The position numbers and the translations under genes were made by a program. DNA of 64,000 nt from Rhodosorus marinus. Taxonomy: Eukaryota; Rhodophyta; Stylonematophyceae; Stylonematales; Stylonemataceae. The notes beneath the pieces were generated by a model. That model was not told the origin of the DNA, did no database searches, and saw only the letters and a list, made by a program, of their open reading frames with translations. Position 1 is the first letter of the stretch, and each line of letters opens with the position of its first letter. The stretch is from contig JAMWBK010000011.1 in the NCBI GenBank assembly GCA_029953675.1, forward strand, positions 124,001-188,000. The letters are read 5' to 3'. This document shows, piece by piece, positions 42,775-52,260 of this stretch.

Positions 42775-44247
42775 ATGGTTGGGGTTTCCCCACCCATTCC
42801 GGCGGACGGAGCCGTTCTCTCAGCGCGCGTGGAGCTCAGCGTGGGCGGGTTTAGTACCGCGGCCACCCTCACGGACTGCGCTGACGAGTTAGCCCATGGG
42901 ATCTGCTCGAAACTGACGAGTCTTCTTGTGACTGCTTCCCAGGAACACCGCCTGCCCCTGCTGATCGCCTATTTGGAGCGCTTCTCCGCCTCCGCGCCTG
43001 CCCCATACCCCCCGGTGCCCGTCCCCGCGGATCCGCACGGTACAGCGGGGCCTGCCTCCACCCGACCCGAGCGCTCCGCTCCGGTCATTCCTGATTCCGA
43101 CTGGCCTACCCCTATTCAAGGACAGACGCCTCCTGGGCCCGCGTCGGGCCCGAATCCTGCTCCCTCCAGTGTCCCACGTGCGACCTATTCGCAGGTCCTA
43201 CGCAGGGGCTCTTCTGAACAACGCACGACGGCAATGGTGCGTATGATGCCACAACACATCCCTATTGACTCTTCTCGCCAACTATCTCCGTTCCACTTTG
43301 TTTGGATGACGAACGTGCGTCCCCAGACCCCCTCTCGTGGTCGGGGCCGCGCGCCCGTCCACTACCGCGATTTTCGCGACACCATGGCTTCATCCCTTGG
43401 GGTCGCCCCGTCTGAATTCCTATATGTGGACTTCACGGGCCCTCATGCCTGTTTTCTTGTTACTGACTCGGCTCACCAGTTCCTTCAATCGCTTGTAACC
43501 ACCCCCGCGCCCCAGCGCTCTGCTCTGGCCAACATGATACTGACTCGTCCTCATGTCTCTTTGTTTGTCGAGTTCGATCGTTTTGACGCCGGCTGGGTTC
43601 CTCCGTCGGCCTTGCAAAACCTGGATGCCTCGCAGGCTTCGGTTGTCGCGCTACACACTCATGCGGCGCGGCTCTCGCGCATACAGGCGAGCCTCTTCGC
43701 GCGTTTTCCTCCTCGCGGGGTCCTCCGCACCGCGCTAGAGGCCTTCCTCTCCACTGAGGCCACCCTGCTGGAAGCCCACCCTGCGTTTGACCTTCTGCCG
43801 CCGACTCTTGAGCGCCCTTCCTCCCCTCGCCCTGTCTCCGAGGCTCGTGACACCGACATGGCAGAAGCACCATCGGCCTCTCCGAATCCGCTGGCTCTGG
43901 ACACCCTCAGTCAAGACTCCGCTGCTGAAAACCCTGTGTCTACTTTCTTCAGGTCTTTCAGTTCCTTCGTGCGCCCTCCACGTAAGCGTCGTGCGGCTCC
44001 TGATCCTCCCTCCGAGGCACCTCCTCCGGATATTCGATCTGCCTTCCTGACTGAGGGGAGGCCCGATGTTCCTCCTCCGCGTGCGTGTCGTCCCGGTTAC
44101 CCCTGTTTACCAGTGACCGCTCAGCCTGGCATGAGCGTGTTCTCTCGTGGTTTTCGCACCTTGTCGCCTCCTACCCGGACGGTTCCCTTCCCCTTTGTCG
44201 TCAGAGCACGGCCGTACGGCTCCCTCGTCGACTTCATAAGCCCCTAG
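42775..44247 (+). CDS. retrotransposon ORF1 (family A)
   Basis: 490 residues from ATG 42,775. The N-terminal part (TDCADELAHGICSKLTSLLVTASQEHRLPLLIAYLERF) is helical, followed by a Pro-rich linker. The middle (FHFVWMTNVRPQTPSRGRGRAPVHYRDFRDTMASSLGVAPSEFLYVDFTGPHACFLVTD) looks like an RRM-like or other compact nucleic-acid-binding domain. A basic patch (RPPRKRRAAPD) is near the end. There is no CCHC knuckle. It overlaps the next ORF by 163 bp, the next frame being -1. Its function is inferred from its position only. Confidence 0.7.
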   Translation: MVGVSPPIPADGAVLSARVELSVGGFSTAATLTDCADELAHGICSKLTSLLVTASQEHRLPLLIAYLERFSASAPAPYPPVPVPADPHGTAGPASTRPERSAPVIPDSDWPTPIQGQTPPGPASGPNPAPSSVPRATYSQVLRRGSSEQRTTAMVRMMPQHIPIDSSRQLSPFHFVWMTNVRPQTPSRGRGRAPVHYRDFRDTMASSLGVAPSEFLYVDFTGPHACFLVTDSAHQFLQSLVTTPAPQRSALANMILTRPHVSLFVEFDRFDAGWVPPSALQNLDASQASVVALHTHAARLSRIQASLFARFPPRGVLRTALEAFLSTEATLLEAHPAFDLLPPTLERPSSPRPVSEARDTDMAEAPSASPNPLALDTLSQDSAAENPVSTFFRSFSSFVRPPRKRRAAPDPPSEAPPPDIRSAFLTEGRPDVPPPRACRPGYPCLPVTAQPGMSVFSRGFRTLSPPTRTVPFPFVVRARPYGSLVDFISP

Positions 44248-45770
44248 GATTGGTGTTGGATTTTCTCTGGCAGCAGGTCGCCGCGAACCCTCACTGCTCT
44301 CTTCGCTGGGAACTCTTGTTCTTTTTTCCCCGCCTCGTGCTCACCTCCTCTACCGTCCCCCTCAACCGACATCCTCGCCGGGTCCACCCTCGCCGAAAAC
44401 TGCAAATGTTCCTTTCCGGCGACTTTGAGGACCTCGAACGTCTTTATTTCGCTTCTCTCTCTTCCTTTTCTCCTAGTGCTCCCTCAGCTTTTAGGTCTTC
44501 TGGACAGAATCGGGCGCGTCACGCGGTGGCAGGCGGTGATCAGCGGCGGGCAGCCGGGATCCTCCAGCAGCGGCAACCTGTGGTTCCATACTCCGGTGAT
44601 CTTTCTTCACCGCTCCGTTTGCTCTTTCCCTCGGAAGGCTCCCCTTGGGACTCCTCGTTTGAATCAGTGTTGGAAGAGTACCGCGCCGCGCCACATCCCA
44701 GTGCGCGGTTAGTGGTCAATCTGGAGGCGGTGCTTGAGTTGGTTCATGATGCTCCGAAGGGCCGTTCCCCAGGGCCCTCGGGGCTGCGGGTGGAATATCT
44801 CCGTTCCTTAAGTGATGAAGGTTTGAAGGCGTTGGCGTGGGTGGTCGAAGCGCTTGTGAATGGTGATCCCCTGTGTGAGTGTGCGTGGTTCTTGGTTGGG
44901 CGTTCGCAGTTGTGTCTGCTTTCGAAGCCCGGCCACACCTCCTCGAGCCCTGCTATTCGCCCTATTGGCCTGGTTGAGGTGGTCCGCAAATTGGCGGCGC
45001 GATGGTTAGTGAAAATCCTGGTTCCCGAATCCCGCCGTTTCTTTGGGCACGTGCAGTTAGGCGTGGGCTATCGTGGTGGCTGTGAGTTGTTGTCTGTTTT
45101 ACTCCGTTCGGAAATGGCGTACTCCCCAGATTCTGGGCTCCTCTCTGTAGATTTTACCAATGCGTTCAACCGCGTCTCTCGTCCGGCTCTCATGCACGTG
45201 GTGCGCGAAGTCTTCCCTGTAGGCTTTCCCTTTGTTAGTAGACTTTATTCTCCGCTTGGTCGGGGGGCTACCTATGACACCCTTGGCGCTTCCTCACACA
45301 CGTTTGCGGCGCGCACAGGGGTACAACAGGGTGATCCCTTGTCCCCTTTCCTACATGCCTGTGGACTACAACTCGTCTTGCTTTGTCTTCGCTCCGAATT
45401 CCCGCAGGTTCGTACGGTTGCATACCACGACGACGTGTGCCTCCTGGGGCCCCCTGATACTCTAGCACTCGCTTATGATCGTCTCCGCTCCTTGGCTTCG
45501 CGGGTTGACCTGGAGGTTAATCATCACAAATCGTTCTACTGGGGAGGTGTAGCTGCACGAGAGCAGCAGGTACCTGCGTCGTTCCAGGATATTTGGAGAC
45601 CGGATGGTTTTGTCCACTTAGGCATCCCCTACGGGTCGCCGTCCTTCGTTGAAGGCGAGTTGCTGCAGCTCCTCGGTACAGACAGCTGGTTGCAGAGCTT
45701 CGACGGCTACCTCCGGGCTTTCTCCAGTGCTCGTTGTTGCTGTTTCGGTATTGTTGCAGTCAGCGGTTAA
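44085..45770 (+). CDS. retrotransposon reverse transcriptase (family A)
   Basis: 561-residue frame, probably translated together with ORF1 or the next ORF. RT motifs are in order: KGRSPGPSGLRVEYLRSL (RT0/1), IRPIGLVEVVRKLAARWL, LGVGYRGGCE, the catalytic SVDFTNAFNRV (about residue 355), GVQQGDPLSPFLHACGLQ (about 411), and AYHDDVCLLG (about 445), where the usual Y-A/V-D-D is Y-H-D-D. Then VNHHKSFYW and HLGIPYGS. The frame closes at 45,770 within the thumb, where the next ORF takes over in another frame. No upstream endonuclease domain is present. Confidence 0.85.
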   Translation: MSSRLPLFTSDRSAWHERVLSWFSHLVASYPDGSLPLCRQSTAVRLPRRLHKPLGLVLDFLWQQVAANPHCSLRWELLFFFPRLVLTSSTVPLNRHPRRVHPRRKLQMFLSGDFEDLERLYFASLSSFSPSAPSAFRSSGQNRARHAVAGGDQRRAAGILQQRQPVVPYSGDLSSPLRLLFPSEGSPWDSSFESVLEEYRAAPHPSARLVVNLEAVLELVHDAPKGRSPGPSGLRVEYLRSLSDEGLKALAWVVEALVNGDPLCECAWFLVGRSQLCLLSKPGHTSSSPAIRPIGLVEVVRKLAARWLVKILVPESRRFFGHVQLGVGYRGGCELLSVLLRSEMAYSPDSGLLSVDFTNAFNRVSRPALMHVVREVFPVGFPFVSRLYSPLGRGATYDTLGASSHTFAARTGVQQGDPLSPFLHACGLQLVLLCLRSEFPQVRTVAYHDDVCLLGPPDTLALAYDRLRSLASRVDLEVNHHKSFYWGGVAAREQQVPASFQDIWRPDGFVHLGIPYGSPSFVEGELLQLLGTDSWLQSFDGYLRAFSSARCCCFGIVAVSG

Positions 45771-47197
45771 CCTATTGGCTTCGCTCACTTCCAACTCATT
45801 GGGGCCGGTGGTTGGCCACTCGTGCGGATGCTGAAAGTTTCCGTGACCTGGGGTATTTTCTCGATGAAGAGCTGAGCGCTCTGCCGCGACCCACCTCTGA
45901 TGTCGTGCGCGCCCAGGTAGGCCTCCCATTGCGATTGGGGGGACTGGGCCTCTGCAATCGTGTTGTGGTCCAACCTGCAGCCGCAGTAGGGGCCTGGGGA
46001 ACCGCACTTCCCACTTTGAGCAGCTTGGGTATCTCGAAGTTCCGCAATTTGATGGCGAGCCTCTCGCGGGGTGTCTTGCTTCCCAGCGTACCGGAAAGCG
46101 CCCGAGACTTGTTTCTGGAGCTCCAAACCGCCCTGAATTCCTGTACTAGTCTCCCCGAAACCGTTCAACCCCGTCTTCCTGACTGGCGAGCTGTATTTGA
46201 CCGCTCTCGAGGCTCCGCCCCGGGGATTCGTCCTGCGCCTGAACCTGTTCTAGGGGAGATTGACCCAGTGGTTGCCGCAGAAGAAGAAGTTCCAGTTGAT
46301 CCTCCTGATGATTCCCAGCGCGCTGGGAGCCGAGCTCAAGCACGCACGGATGCGCTGCAAAATATCCTTTCTTGGGACTTGCACCGTGCTGCATATGGCC
46401 GACTCCTCGCGCAGATGGTCTCATCTTCTCGCGCTCGCGCCCGCCTACGTAGTCTTCGAGGGGTTATTAGCTCTCAGTGGCTCATGACCGTACCAGCCTT
46501 TCCGCCACTCACACTGTCGGATTTCGAAGTGCGTACTTCACTGCGCTTATATCTCGGCTTACATCAGCCCCCTTGGCCGTACGAGATGGGTTCGTCGTGC
46601 CCTCTCTGCTCTCAGACTGAAGACAACGCAGATTTTGGCGCCCACCTGCTCCCTAGTTGCCCGGCGGTGAAAGGTGCTCGAACCCGCCGCCACACACGGA
46701 TCTTGAACCTGTTATACCGGGAACTTCGGCCTATAGTCCGGCAAGCCGGTCTGGAAATCGAACGAGAGAAACCTTTACCCGTCGCGGACTTTCAAAATGA
46801 TGAACGCCGTGTAGCCGACCTGGTGATCACCTGTGACGCCAGCCGCCGTACCACATACGTTGATCTTGCTGTTCCTAACCCTCAAGCTAGTCGTTATCTC
46901 CCGGCTGCGGGGGAGCGCCGTGGATCTGCCGCCGCCAGCATGAGACGCCGCAAAGAGATCAAATACGCGGGGGCTTTGTCTTCCCCTGGTGTTCGTGCTT
47001 CGGCACTAGCACATCGCTTGGTACCCCTGATCATTGAGTGCTTTGGGTTCATGGACTCTGTTGGTTCTCGCTGGCTTCGGGAGTTGTTCCGCGAACGCCC
47101 TGACCGTCTTCAATCGTTGTTTACCCGCTTAAGTTTCCTGCTGTGGCGCATGAATGCCGCTTTGATGTTGGAGGCGCGAGTACTTCGCCGCGCTTAG
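45734..47197 (+). CDS. retrotransposon thumb, zinc finger and PD-(D/E)XK-like endonuclease (family A)
   Basis: 487-residue frame, shifted by -1 from the RT frame. It begins with the RT thumb region (QRLTYWLRSLPTHWGRW, LPLRLGGLGL), then SWDLHRAAYGRLLAQM, a CxxC-H-C finger CPLCSQTEDNADFGAHLLPSC (about residue 288), and RRHTRILNLLYRELRP. The nuclease follows: RVADLVI with the first Asp, YVDLAVPNPQ with the second, RRRKEIKYA with the Lys, and LVPLIIECFGFMDSVGSRWLRELF. Residue roles are by analogy with restriction-like endonucleases of R2-type elements. No ATG is required at the left end; fusion to the RT by frameshift, or a 1-nt lesion, is likely. Confidence 0.8.
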   Translation: MLLFRYCCSQRLTYWLRSLPTHWGRWLATRADAESFRDLGYFLDEELSALPRPTSDVVRAQVGLPLRLGGLGLCNRVVVQPAAAVGAWGTALPTLSSLGISKFRNLMASLSRGVLLPSVPESARDLFLELQTALNSCTSLPETVQPRLPDWRAVFDRSRGSAPGIRPAPEPVLGEIDPVVAAEEEVPVDPPDDSQRAGSRAQARTDALQNILSWDLHRAAYGRLLAQMVSSSRARARLRSLRGVISSQWLMTVPAFPPLTLSDFEVRTSLRLYLGLHQPPWPYEMGSSCPLCSQTEDNADFGAHLLPSCPAVKGARTRRHTRILNLLYRELRPIVRQAGLEIEREKPLPVADFQNDERRVADLVITCDASRRTTYVDLAVPNPQASRYLPAAGERRGSAAASMRRRKEIKYAGALSSPGVRASALAHRLVPLIIECFGFMDSVGSRWLRELFRERPDRLQSLFTRLSFLLWRMNAALMLEARVLRRA

Positions 47198-47240
47198 TCT
47201 TTTTTTCCCCTCGGGGTTTTTTTTTCAGCCTCCGATTAAA
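47198..47240 (+). promoter_or_regulatory. family-A 3' UTR with C/G hairpin between T runs
   Basis: AGTC(T)n CCCC-T(T)C-GGGG (T)n CAGCCTCCGATT. At 41,508-41,545 the loop is TTC, making C(TTCG)G with a CCC/GGG stem, a UUCG tetraloop in RNA. The same element is at 61,600-61,625 on the - strand. Probably the signal read by the element's own reverse transcriptase; that is inference. Confidence 0.55.
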
Positions 47241-48225
47241 CCATTCGTTCGAAGGGTGCTAGCCAAGGGCCTGGCAAGGGAATCCAAACGTTTTTGCTGC
47301 CGATGTTTTATGTTTCGCCTATGGAAGGGAGAAAACGATACTCGTCTCGTCTAACTATATTATCAGACCCAGCATGATCTCATACAACTATTCCCTAGTT
47401 GCCAGACTGACGTAGGAGCCACTGGGTGAGCTCAAGTGGTCAGGGAGAGCGGGCGAGGGGTAAGCGGGGAGGGTACCCCGGCCACTGAGAAGCCTGATGC
47501 AGGCACTAGTGATTTGAGCTAGCTCGCCCGAAATTTATCTTTACGTAAGTTCTTATCCCCTCCTTTCGTAAAGTTGAGCTCAAGTGATCAGGGAGAGCGG
47601 GCGAGGGGTAAGCCGGGAGGGTACCCTGGCCAAAGGTGTCCAAGCAGAACGGCACGAAGGTGCGTCGTTTTGACTCGCAATAAAGTCTCGATGCTTGGAG
47701 ATCTTGAATTGCTCCCCTCGATACGCAGCATACCCAGTCTTCCGCTCCATTCTAGGCAAGATATGCATGCTGGAGCGGGGAAATGATCTTCACGTCTAGT
47801 ACGTATTCCTTGCCCGGAGGATGACGAGCCACAAGCTCAGGCCGTAAACCGGTTCCTGGATAGTAGTTCGAGGGCTCCACGGCAACTTCCAGTCGCCACC
47901 GTTGTAAGACCTCAGCGAAGCAATCCGCACACGCGATTGTGGAGGGGAGTCCAGTTCCCAGTCGAACTCACGCATCGATGCGGCCTTTAATCCCAAACAT
48001 TGTGTGGTTTCGTACATATCTTACGTGTGTACATGAACTAAGAGCTCGTAGTCAACCCCAGCAATTGTCGCAGACTCAGCATCATTTCCTCCATGCTCAG
48101 CTCCACACTGCGGGAAGTCCAACGAGACACTACCGGTTATTTGCGCCGACCTTATTCGCGCCCGAATTACCCGCCCAGGTCGCCGTTCTCCAAAAACTCT
48201 TCGAAAGCCCTTCGGTTTGTCCAAC
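47241..48225. repeat. spacer with a direct repeat of about 57 bp
   Basis: TGAGCTCAAGTGGTCAGGGAGAGCGG...GAGGGTACC at about 47,427-47,487 recurs at about 47,573-47,634 with few changes (GTGATC, GTAAGCCGG, TACCCTGG). Nothing else in this 1 kb is assignable with confidence. Confidence 0.7.
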
Positions 48226-49341
48226 TGGATTTGAACCGAAGTGAGAGCGAGAACGGGTATTCGGCGAAGTAGCTGAGTACTGCAATATCGCCCACCCCAA
48301 GAAACAATGAGGATTGAGAAACCGGATGAGAAGTTTACTCCAATCGCAATTGCGAGTTTTGTGCGGACTGTACAAATGGAATTGTTGCGCGATGGCTGCA
48401 AGCACGTACTACACCGGAGCTCGGAGCTGAGCGATGTGCGGGCTCAGATGAACAGGAGGCTATGGCAAAGCAACGCCGAGATTGCACTAGGCGCTCCGCG
48501 TGTGGACCAACTGGAAAATCGACTGGTTTCTGTTTTTTCTGGACAGGGGGTTTGTTGAATAGAACCATTACCCCAAGCTGCAGGGTCTTCTGGTGCGCCG
48601 CCTTGGGGGGTTTCCCTCGTCTGCTGCAGGGTGACTAGTCTTTGGGGGAGGGAGTTTGGTTTCTAGGTCCAATTGGCGTTGTATTGCTGTTCGTTTGGCG
48701 TTCCGTCTGTAGAAACCGCGGTGGTTTGGTGGTTTGAAACCAAAGTCAAAAAAACAAACCAAACCACCAAACCACCACGGTTTCTACAGACGGAACGCCA
48801 AACGAACACACCCCGACGGGACTACAATGGTCAACAGCACACACAGCAGCCCAGATCCGCGCATCTGCCCGGGCAATACAACGCCGATTGTGCCCAGAAA
48901 CCAACCCGCTCCCCCCTCCCGCGGGTCAGGAGACTCGTCACCCTGCAGCACGCGAGGGAAACCCCAAGGCGGCGCACGAGAAGACCTGCAGCTTCGGGTA
49001 ATGGTTCTATTCAACAAACCCTCTCTCGAGAAAAGAAAGAAACCGGTCGATTTTCCAGCTGGTCCATACGCAGAGCGCCTAGTGCAATCTTGGCGTTGTC
49101 TTGCCATAGCCTCCTGTTCATGTGAGCCCGCACATCGCTCAGGTACGACCTCCGGTGTAATAAGCGTTTGCAGCTGTCGCGCAACAATTCCATTTGTAGA
49201 GTCCGCGCAAAACTCGCAATTGCGATTGGAATATACTTGTCATCCAGTTTCTCAATTCTCATTGCTTCCTCGGGGTGTGCGATATTACAGATATCAGCTA
49301 CCTTCGCCGTGTACCCGTTCTCGCTCTCACTTCGGTTCAAA
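48226..49341. repeat. long inverted repeat (fold-back) carrying family-C retrotransposon ends
   Basis: The left arm (48,226-48,736, +) and right arm (48,760-49,341, read on -) match over most of their length. The inner 45 bp (48,692-48,736 versus 48,760-48,804) differ at one base, with a 23-nt loop. The right arm carries an extra segment of about 70 nt near 48,806-48,876. Each arm has an open frame of about 85-110 residues: MRIEKPDEKFTPIAIASFVR...LSDVRAQMNRRLWQSNAEIALGA on the left, and NRSESENGYTAKV...MRIEKLDDKYIPIAIASFARTLQ on the right. The part SDVRAxMNRxxWxxNA is shared with 52,600-52,680. Confidence 0.85.
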
Positions 49342-49639
49342 TAAGAATGGTCCTATTCAACAAACTCTCTCTCGAGAGGCACGCAATACTGCATTCCAGC
49401 GCTTGGTCACGAATCCACGAATTTCCCTCGAAACGCGTGCTCTCATCCGGTCAGCAGCGCGGATCCGGAGGGGGAGTGTGGCTGCGGGAAATACTCACGC
49501 TTGAGCAGATAAAATTGAGCTGGACAGAAATGCAGTGAACAGACGACAACTGTTGGGCTTGTTGATCCCGGGATTGCGGACTACAGAAATTGGTACTACT
49601 TAGAGTAGTACGCACCGTACTAACAGAATACAAAGGTTT

Positions 49640-50580
49640 CGTCATCATCCGTTTATTCAGAGCCTAACCACCTGAGAAGCGAGAAACAAGACGCTGATGG
49701 CGCGCGTACAATAATAACGCAGTGTTAGAACGCCAGATAGTCAAAGATAGCTCAGTGAGGAGGCTATCAAGACGGGCCCTGCGTTGTTGCGAAAGAACGC
49801 ACGAAGCCATCGAGAACCTACACTATCAACTAACCAAAGCACCTGATGGTGAGACAAACGGGTAGGACAGTGCCGAATCACGAGGCGGAGAGTCTAACAT
49901 AGACGCAGCGTACTGGGATTCCTTCGGTTGCCGCATTGACTGAGCTGCAGCGCCTCGGCGTCGAGCAGATGCTGGCAGGTATCTGGTAGCCTGGGGATAA
50001 AGGATAGAAAGGTGCCTATGTACTCACTTTGACGAGAAATCAGATCAGTGACCACTAGGTCCGCCACCCGTTCCACCACTGGGGCGTCAAGCTCAGCATT
50101 AAGGTGGGCGGCAAAGACTTGACGAGCGGCGACAGAAAGGCCCCCATGATTTAGGGCACCACGGTGGAGCCACAGCATCGGTTAGTGGTGGAGCAAATAA
50201 AGGCGAAGCAGGTCACTCTGCGAGTGACGAAGCTTTTCAGTGGTGTTCAGCCATTCTAGAGAAGTCTGGGAGAGACGAGCCGCATGGATACGGTGAGCAG
50301 GGTGGGCCATAGGTAGGAGTGAAAGCTCCGGTGTTGACGGCGTTACGTACCAACTGGAAAACCTGGCGGTGAGCGACGATGTAGACGTGCCCGTCAAAGT
50401 GGTCCATGCCAAGAATGCACTGGGCTGCAGCTTGGCAAGCCGAACAATGTCCCACGAGTGCTGGGCTTTACTCTTCGAGGGGTCTGTTCGGCGCGCGTTC
50501 AAGAGGACAAACCGGAGGAGGTCCTCCTTAGGCAGGTAGATCGTGCCCTCTATGCTCTAGAAGACGACCCGGTTAGGCCC
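49640..50580 (-). mobile_element. family-B retrotransposon fragment (3' end)
   Basis: On the - strand it ends GCTCTGAATAAACGG at 49,648, the family-B 3' terminus. It encodes VERVADLVVTDLISRQSEYIGTFLSFIPRLPDTCQHLLDAEALQLSQ (endonuclease N-part) and, upstream, SKSKAQHSWDIVRLAKLQPSAFLAWTTLTGTSTSSL. Frames are broken in several places. It is joined head to tail with the next family-B piece. Confidence 0.75.
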
Positions 50581-51580
50581 GGTTGATTGCGGCGGACGAT
50601 TGCCTGCAACTGCAGCTCCGTGACTATCTAGACGCCCTGGGTCGTTGTGAAAGAGACCTCGCAGCCAGCGAGAAACTACACTATCTATCAAGCCAAAGCA
50701 CTCAATAATGAGGGGGACGAACCGGTATGACACCGCCGAATCGCGAAAGCTAGGGTTTGACATCGCTGCCGCGTATTGCGATTCTTTCACATGCCGCATG
50801 GACCGAGCTGCAGCCCCTCGACGCCGAGCGGACACAGGCAGGTACCTCGTCGCCTGAGGACAAAGGATCGAGAGGTCAATGTACTCACTGCGACGCAAAA
50901 TTACGTCAGTCACAACGAGATCCGCCTCCCGCTGTACCGCTGGGGCATCACTCCCGTCAGCAATTCCGATGCCGCCGCCGGAGGGACCTCACACTCCACT
51001 TCTCGGTCCGTACCGAGCGATTGAGAACGAAGGTAGCGGAAAAGCAAGCGGTTGAGCCGAGTATAGCCTCTGGTCCGGGCCCCTTGAACCTCTGCACAAG
51101 ACGCCAACTAATGCGCACCATAATCACCCCACGGCACCTTGGCCCCGCATAACGCACATCAAGAATTCCGCTCAACAGGCCAAGGGGGTTGCGGCAACCC
51201 CAGGTACAGTCGTAAGCTTACACGAAATTCGAGATCGGTAAGCGCCAGCCGCGGATACGCAGGTATGACCGTGAAGAAGCGCGAGCTGAGACTTCCCCCC
51301 AAACCGCAGGCGAGCCAAGTCGAGGCCGAGCACGAAGGTGAACTCAGAAGGGTGGTATACGAGTCCCGATGTACGTCCCACGAAAGGCTTTTTGGATTAC
51401 ATCGGTCCTCGAGGGGCCGGACCCGACCGGGAAACGCCCTCCTCTGGCAGTCTCGACGGCACAGCCACGGCGTCAATATCCTCGGCAGCTTCTACACCAC
51501 TGTCCAACCTCGACTGGACTATGGCAGCGGCAGCACCACGAGATCTGGACAGAGTTGGCCCGGTGATGGTTGAACTTTAT
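50580..51580 (-). mobile_element. second family-B fragment (zinc finger and endonuclease)
   Basis: The - strand gives SLSWDVHRDSYTTLLSSPSC...FFTVIPAYPRLALTDLEFRVSLRLYLGLPQPPWPVER (51,440-51,160), then decayed finger coding, then DVILRRSEYIDLSILCPQATRYLPVSARRRGAAARSMRHVKESQYAAAM and RFVPLIIECFGLIDSVVSRWLRGLFHNDPGRLDS (50,900-50,600). Layout is the same as family A with about half the residues changed. At least two frameshifts are needed to read through. Confidence 0.78.
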
Positions 51581-51704
51581 CGACATTGTACCAGAGCCAG
51601 AGGGGGTACTTTGAAAACTACGGACTACGAACAAACATCGTTGGTACGCATGCCAGGACCTTCGAACAGTAGCGTTGGATGTGACGATTGTATCACCCCT
51701 TCGG

Positions 51705-52050
51705 CGAAGCATTTGAACCGAAGTGAGAGCGAGAACGGTTGCGCAGCGAAGGTAACCGAGAGCTGGAAGATCGCACACTACAAGGAAGCAATAAGGATTG
51801 AGAAACCGAATAAAAATTTTTTTTACTCCAATCGCAAATGAGAGTTTCGGGAGGACTGGACAAATGGCGCTGGAATTCTTGCTCAATAGCTGCAGCTGTA
51901 AGCACTGATTACCGACCGGAGCGCGGAGATGAGCGATATGCGGGTCAGATGAACGAGACTCTATGGCAAGGTAACGCCGAGATTGCACCAGGCGCACTGC
52001 GTGTGGACCTGTTGGAAAATGCACTGGTTTCTGTTTTTTCTTTTGAACGT
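51705..52050 (+). mobile_element. family-C terminal repeat, third copy
   Basis: It begins TTTGAACCGAAGTGAGAGCGAGAACGG as do both arms of the fold-back. It reads NRSESENGCAAKVTESWKIAHYKEAIRIEKPN before a stop, then a frameshifted match to the remainder of the arm up to the GTTTCTGTTTTTTCT segment. It is single, not palindromic. Confidence 0.75.
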
Positions 52051-52260
52051 AACGTGAGACCCGGTAGCGGGGTTACCGTAAGTACTCCCCTAGATGGCGG
52101 TAGAAATAGTGTTACACTGAAGTAGGCAGCTGCCCAGTAAAGCTTACGGCTACCTTAGTCTGGGACATGTACTATATGTTCACAACCCCATGACTCTGCA
52201 GGCATTCAAGGCCTTTACCACTGCACAAGTTCTACAGGGAGCTGGACACTGAGACATAGC

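Larger units (their letters stand above)
42525..47240 (+). mobile_element. nearly full-length family-A non-LTR retrotransposon (restriction-like endonuclease type)
   Basis: It contains a 5' leader, ORF1, a reverse transcriptase ORF and an ORF with a C-terminal zinc finger and PD-(D/E)XK-like nuclease. The 5' limit is where homology with the deleted copy at 61,600-63,000 starts (TTGGTTTCGTGAGGGT); the 3' limit is CAGCCTCCGATTAAACCATTC, shared with that copy. No apurinic-type endonuclease is seen, so it belongs with the R2/NeSL/CRE-like group in enzymology. I see no target-site duplication and no LTR. GC content and C/T-rich third positions differ from the host genes. Confidence 0.88.

Noticed and set aside
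42525-47240. LTR retrotransposon or retrovirus-like element
   Set aside because: No long terminal repeats, protease or integrase; the RT and C-terminal finger-nuclease are of the non-LTR type.
47427-47634. CRISPR-like array
   Set aside because: Only two repeats with one long spacer, in a eukaryotic context.
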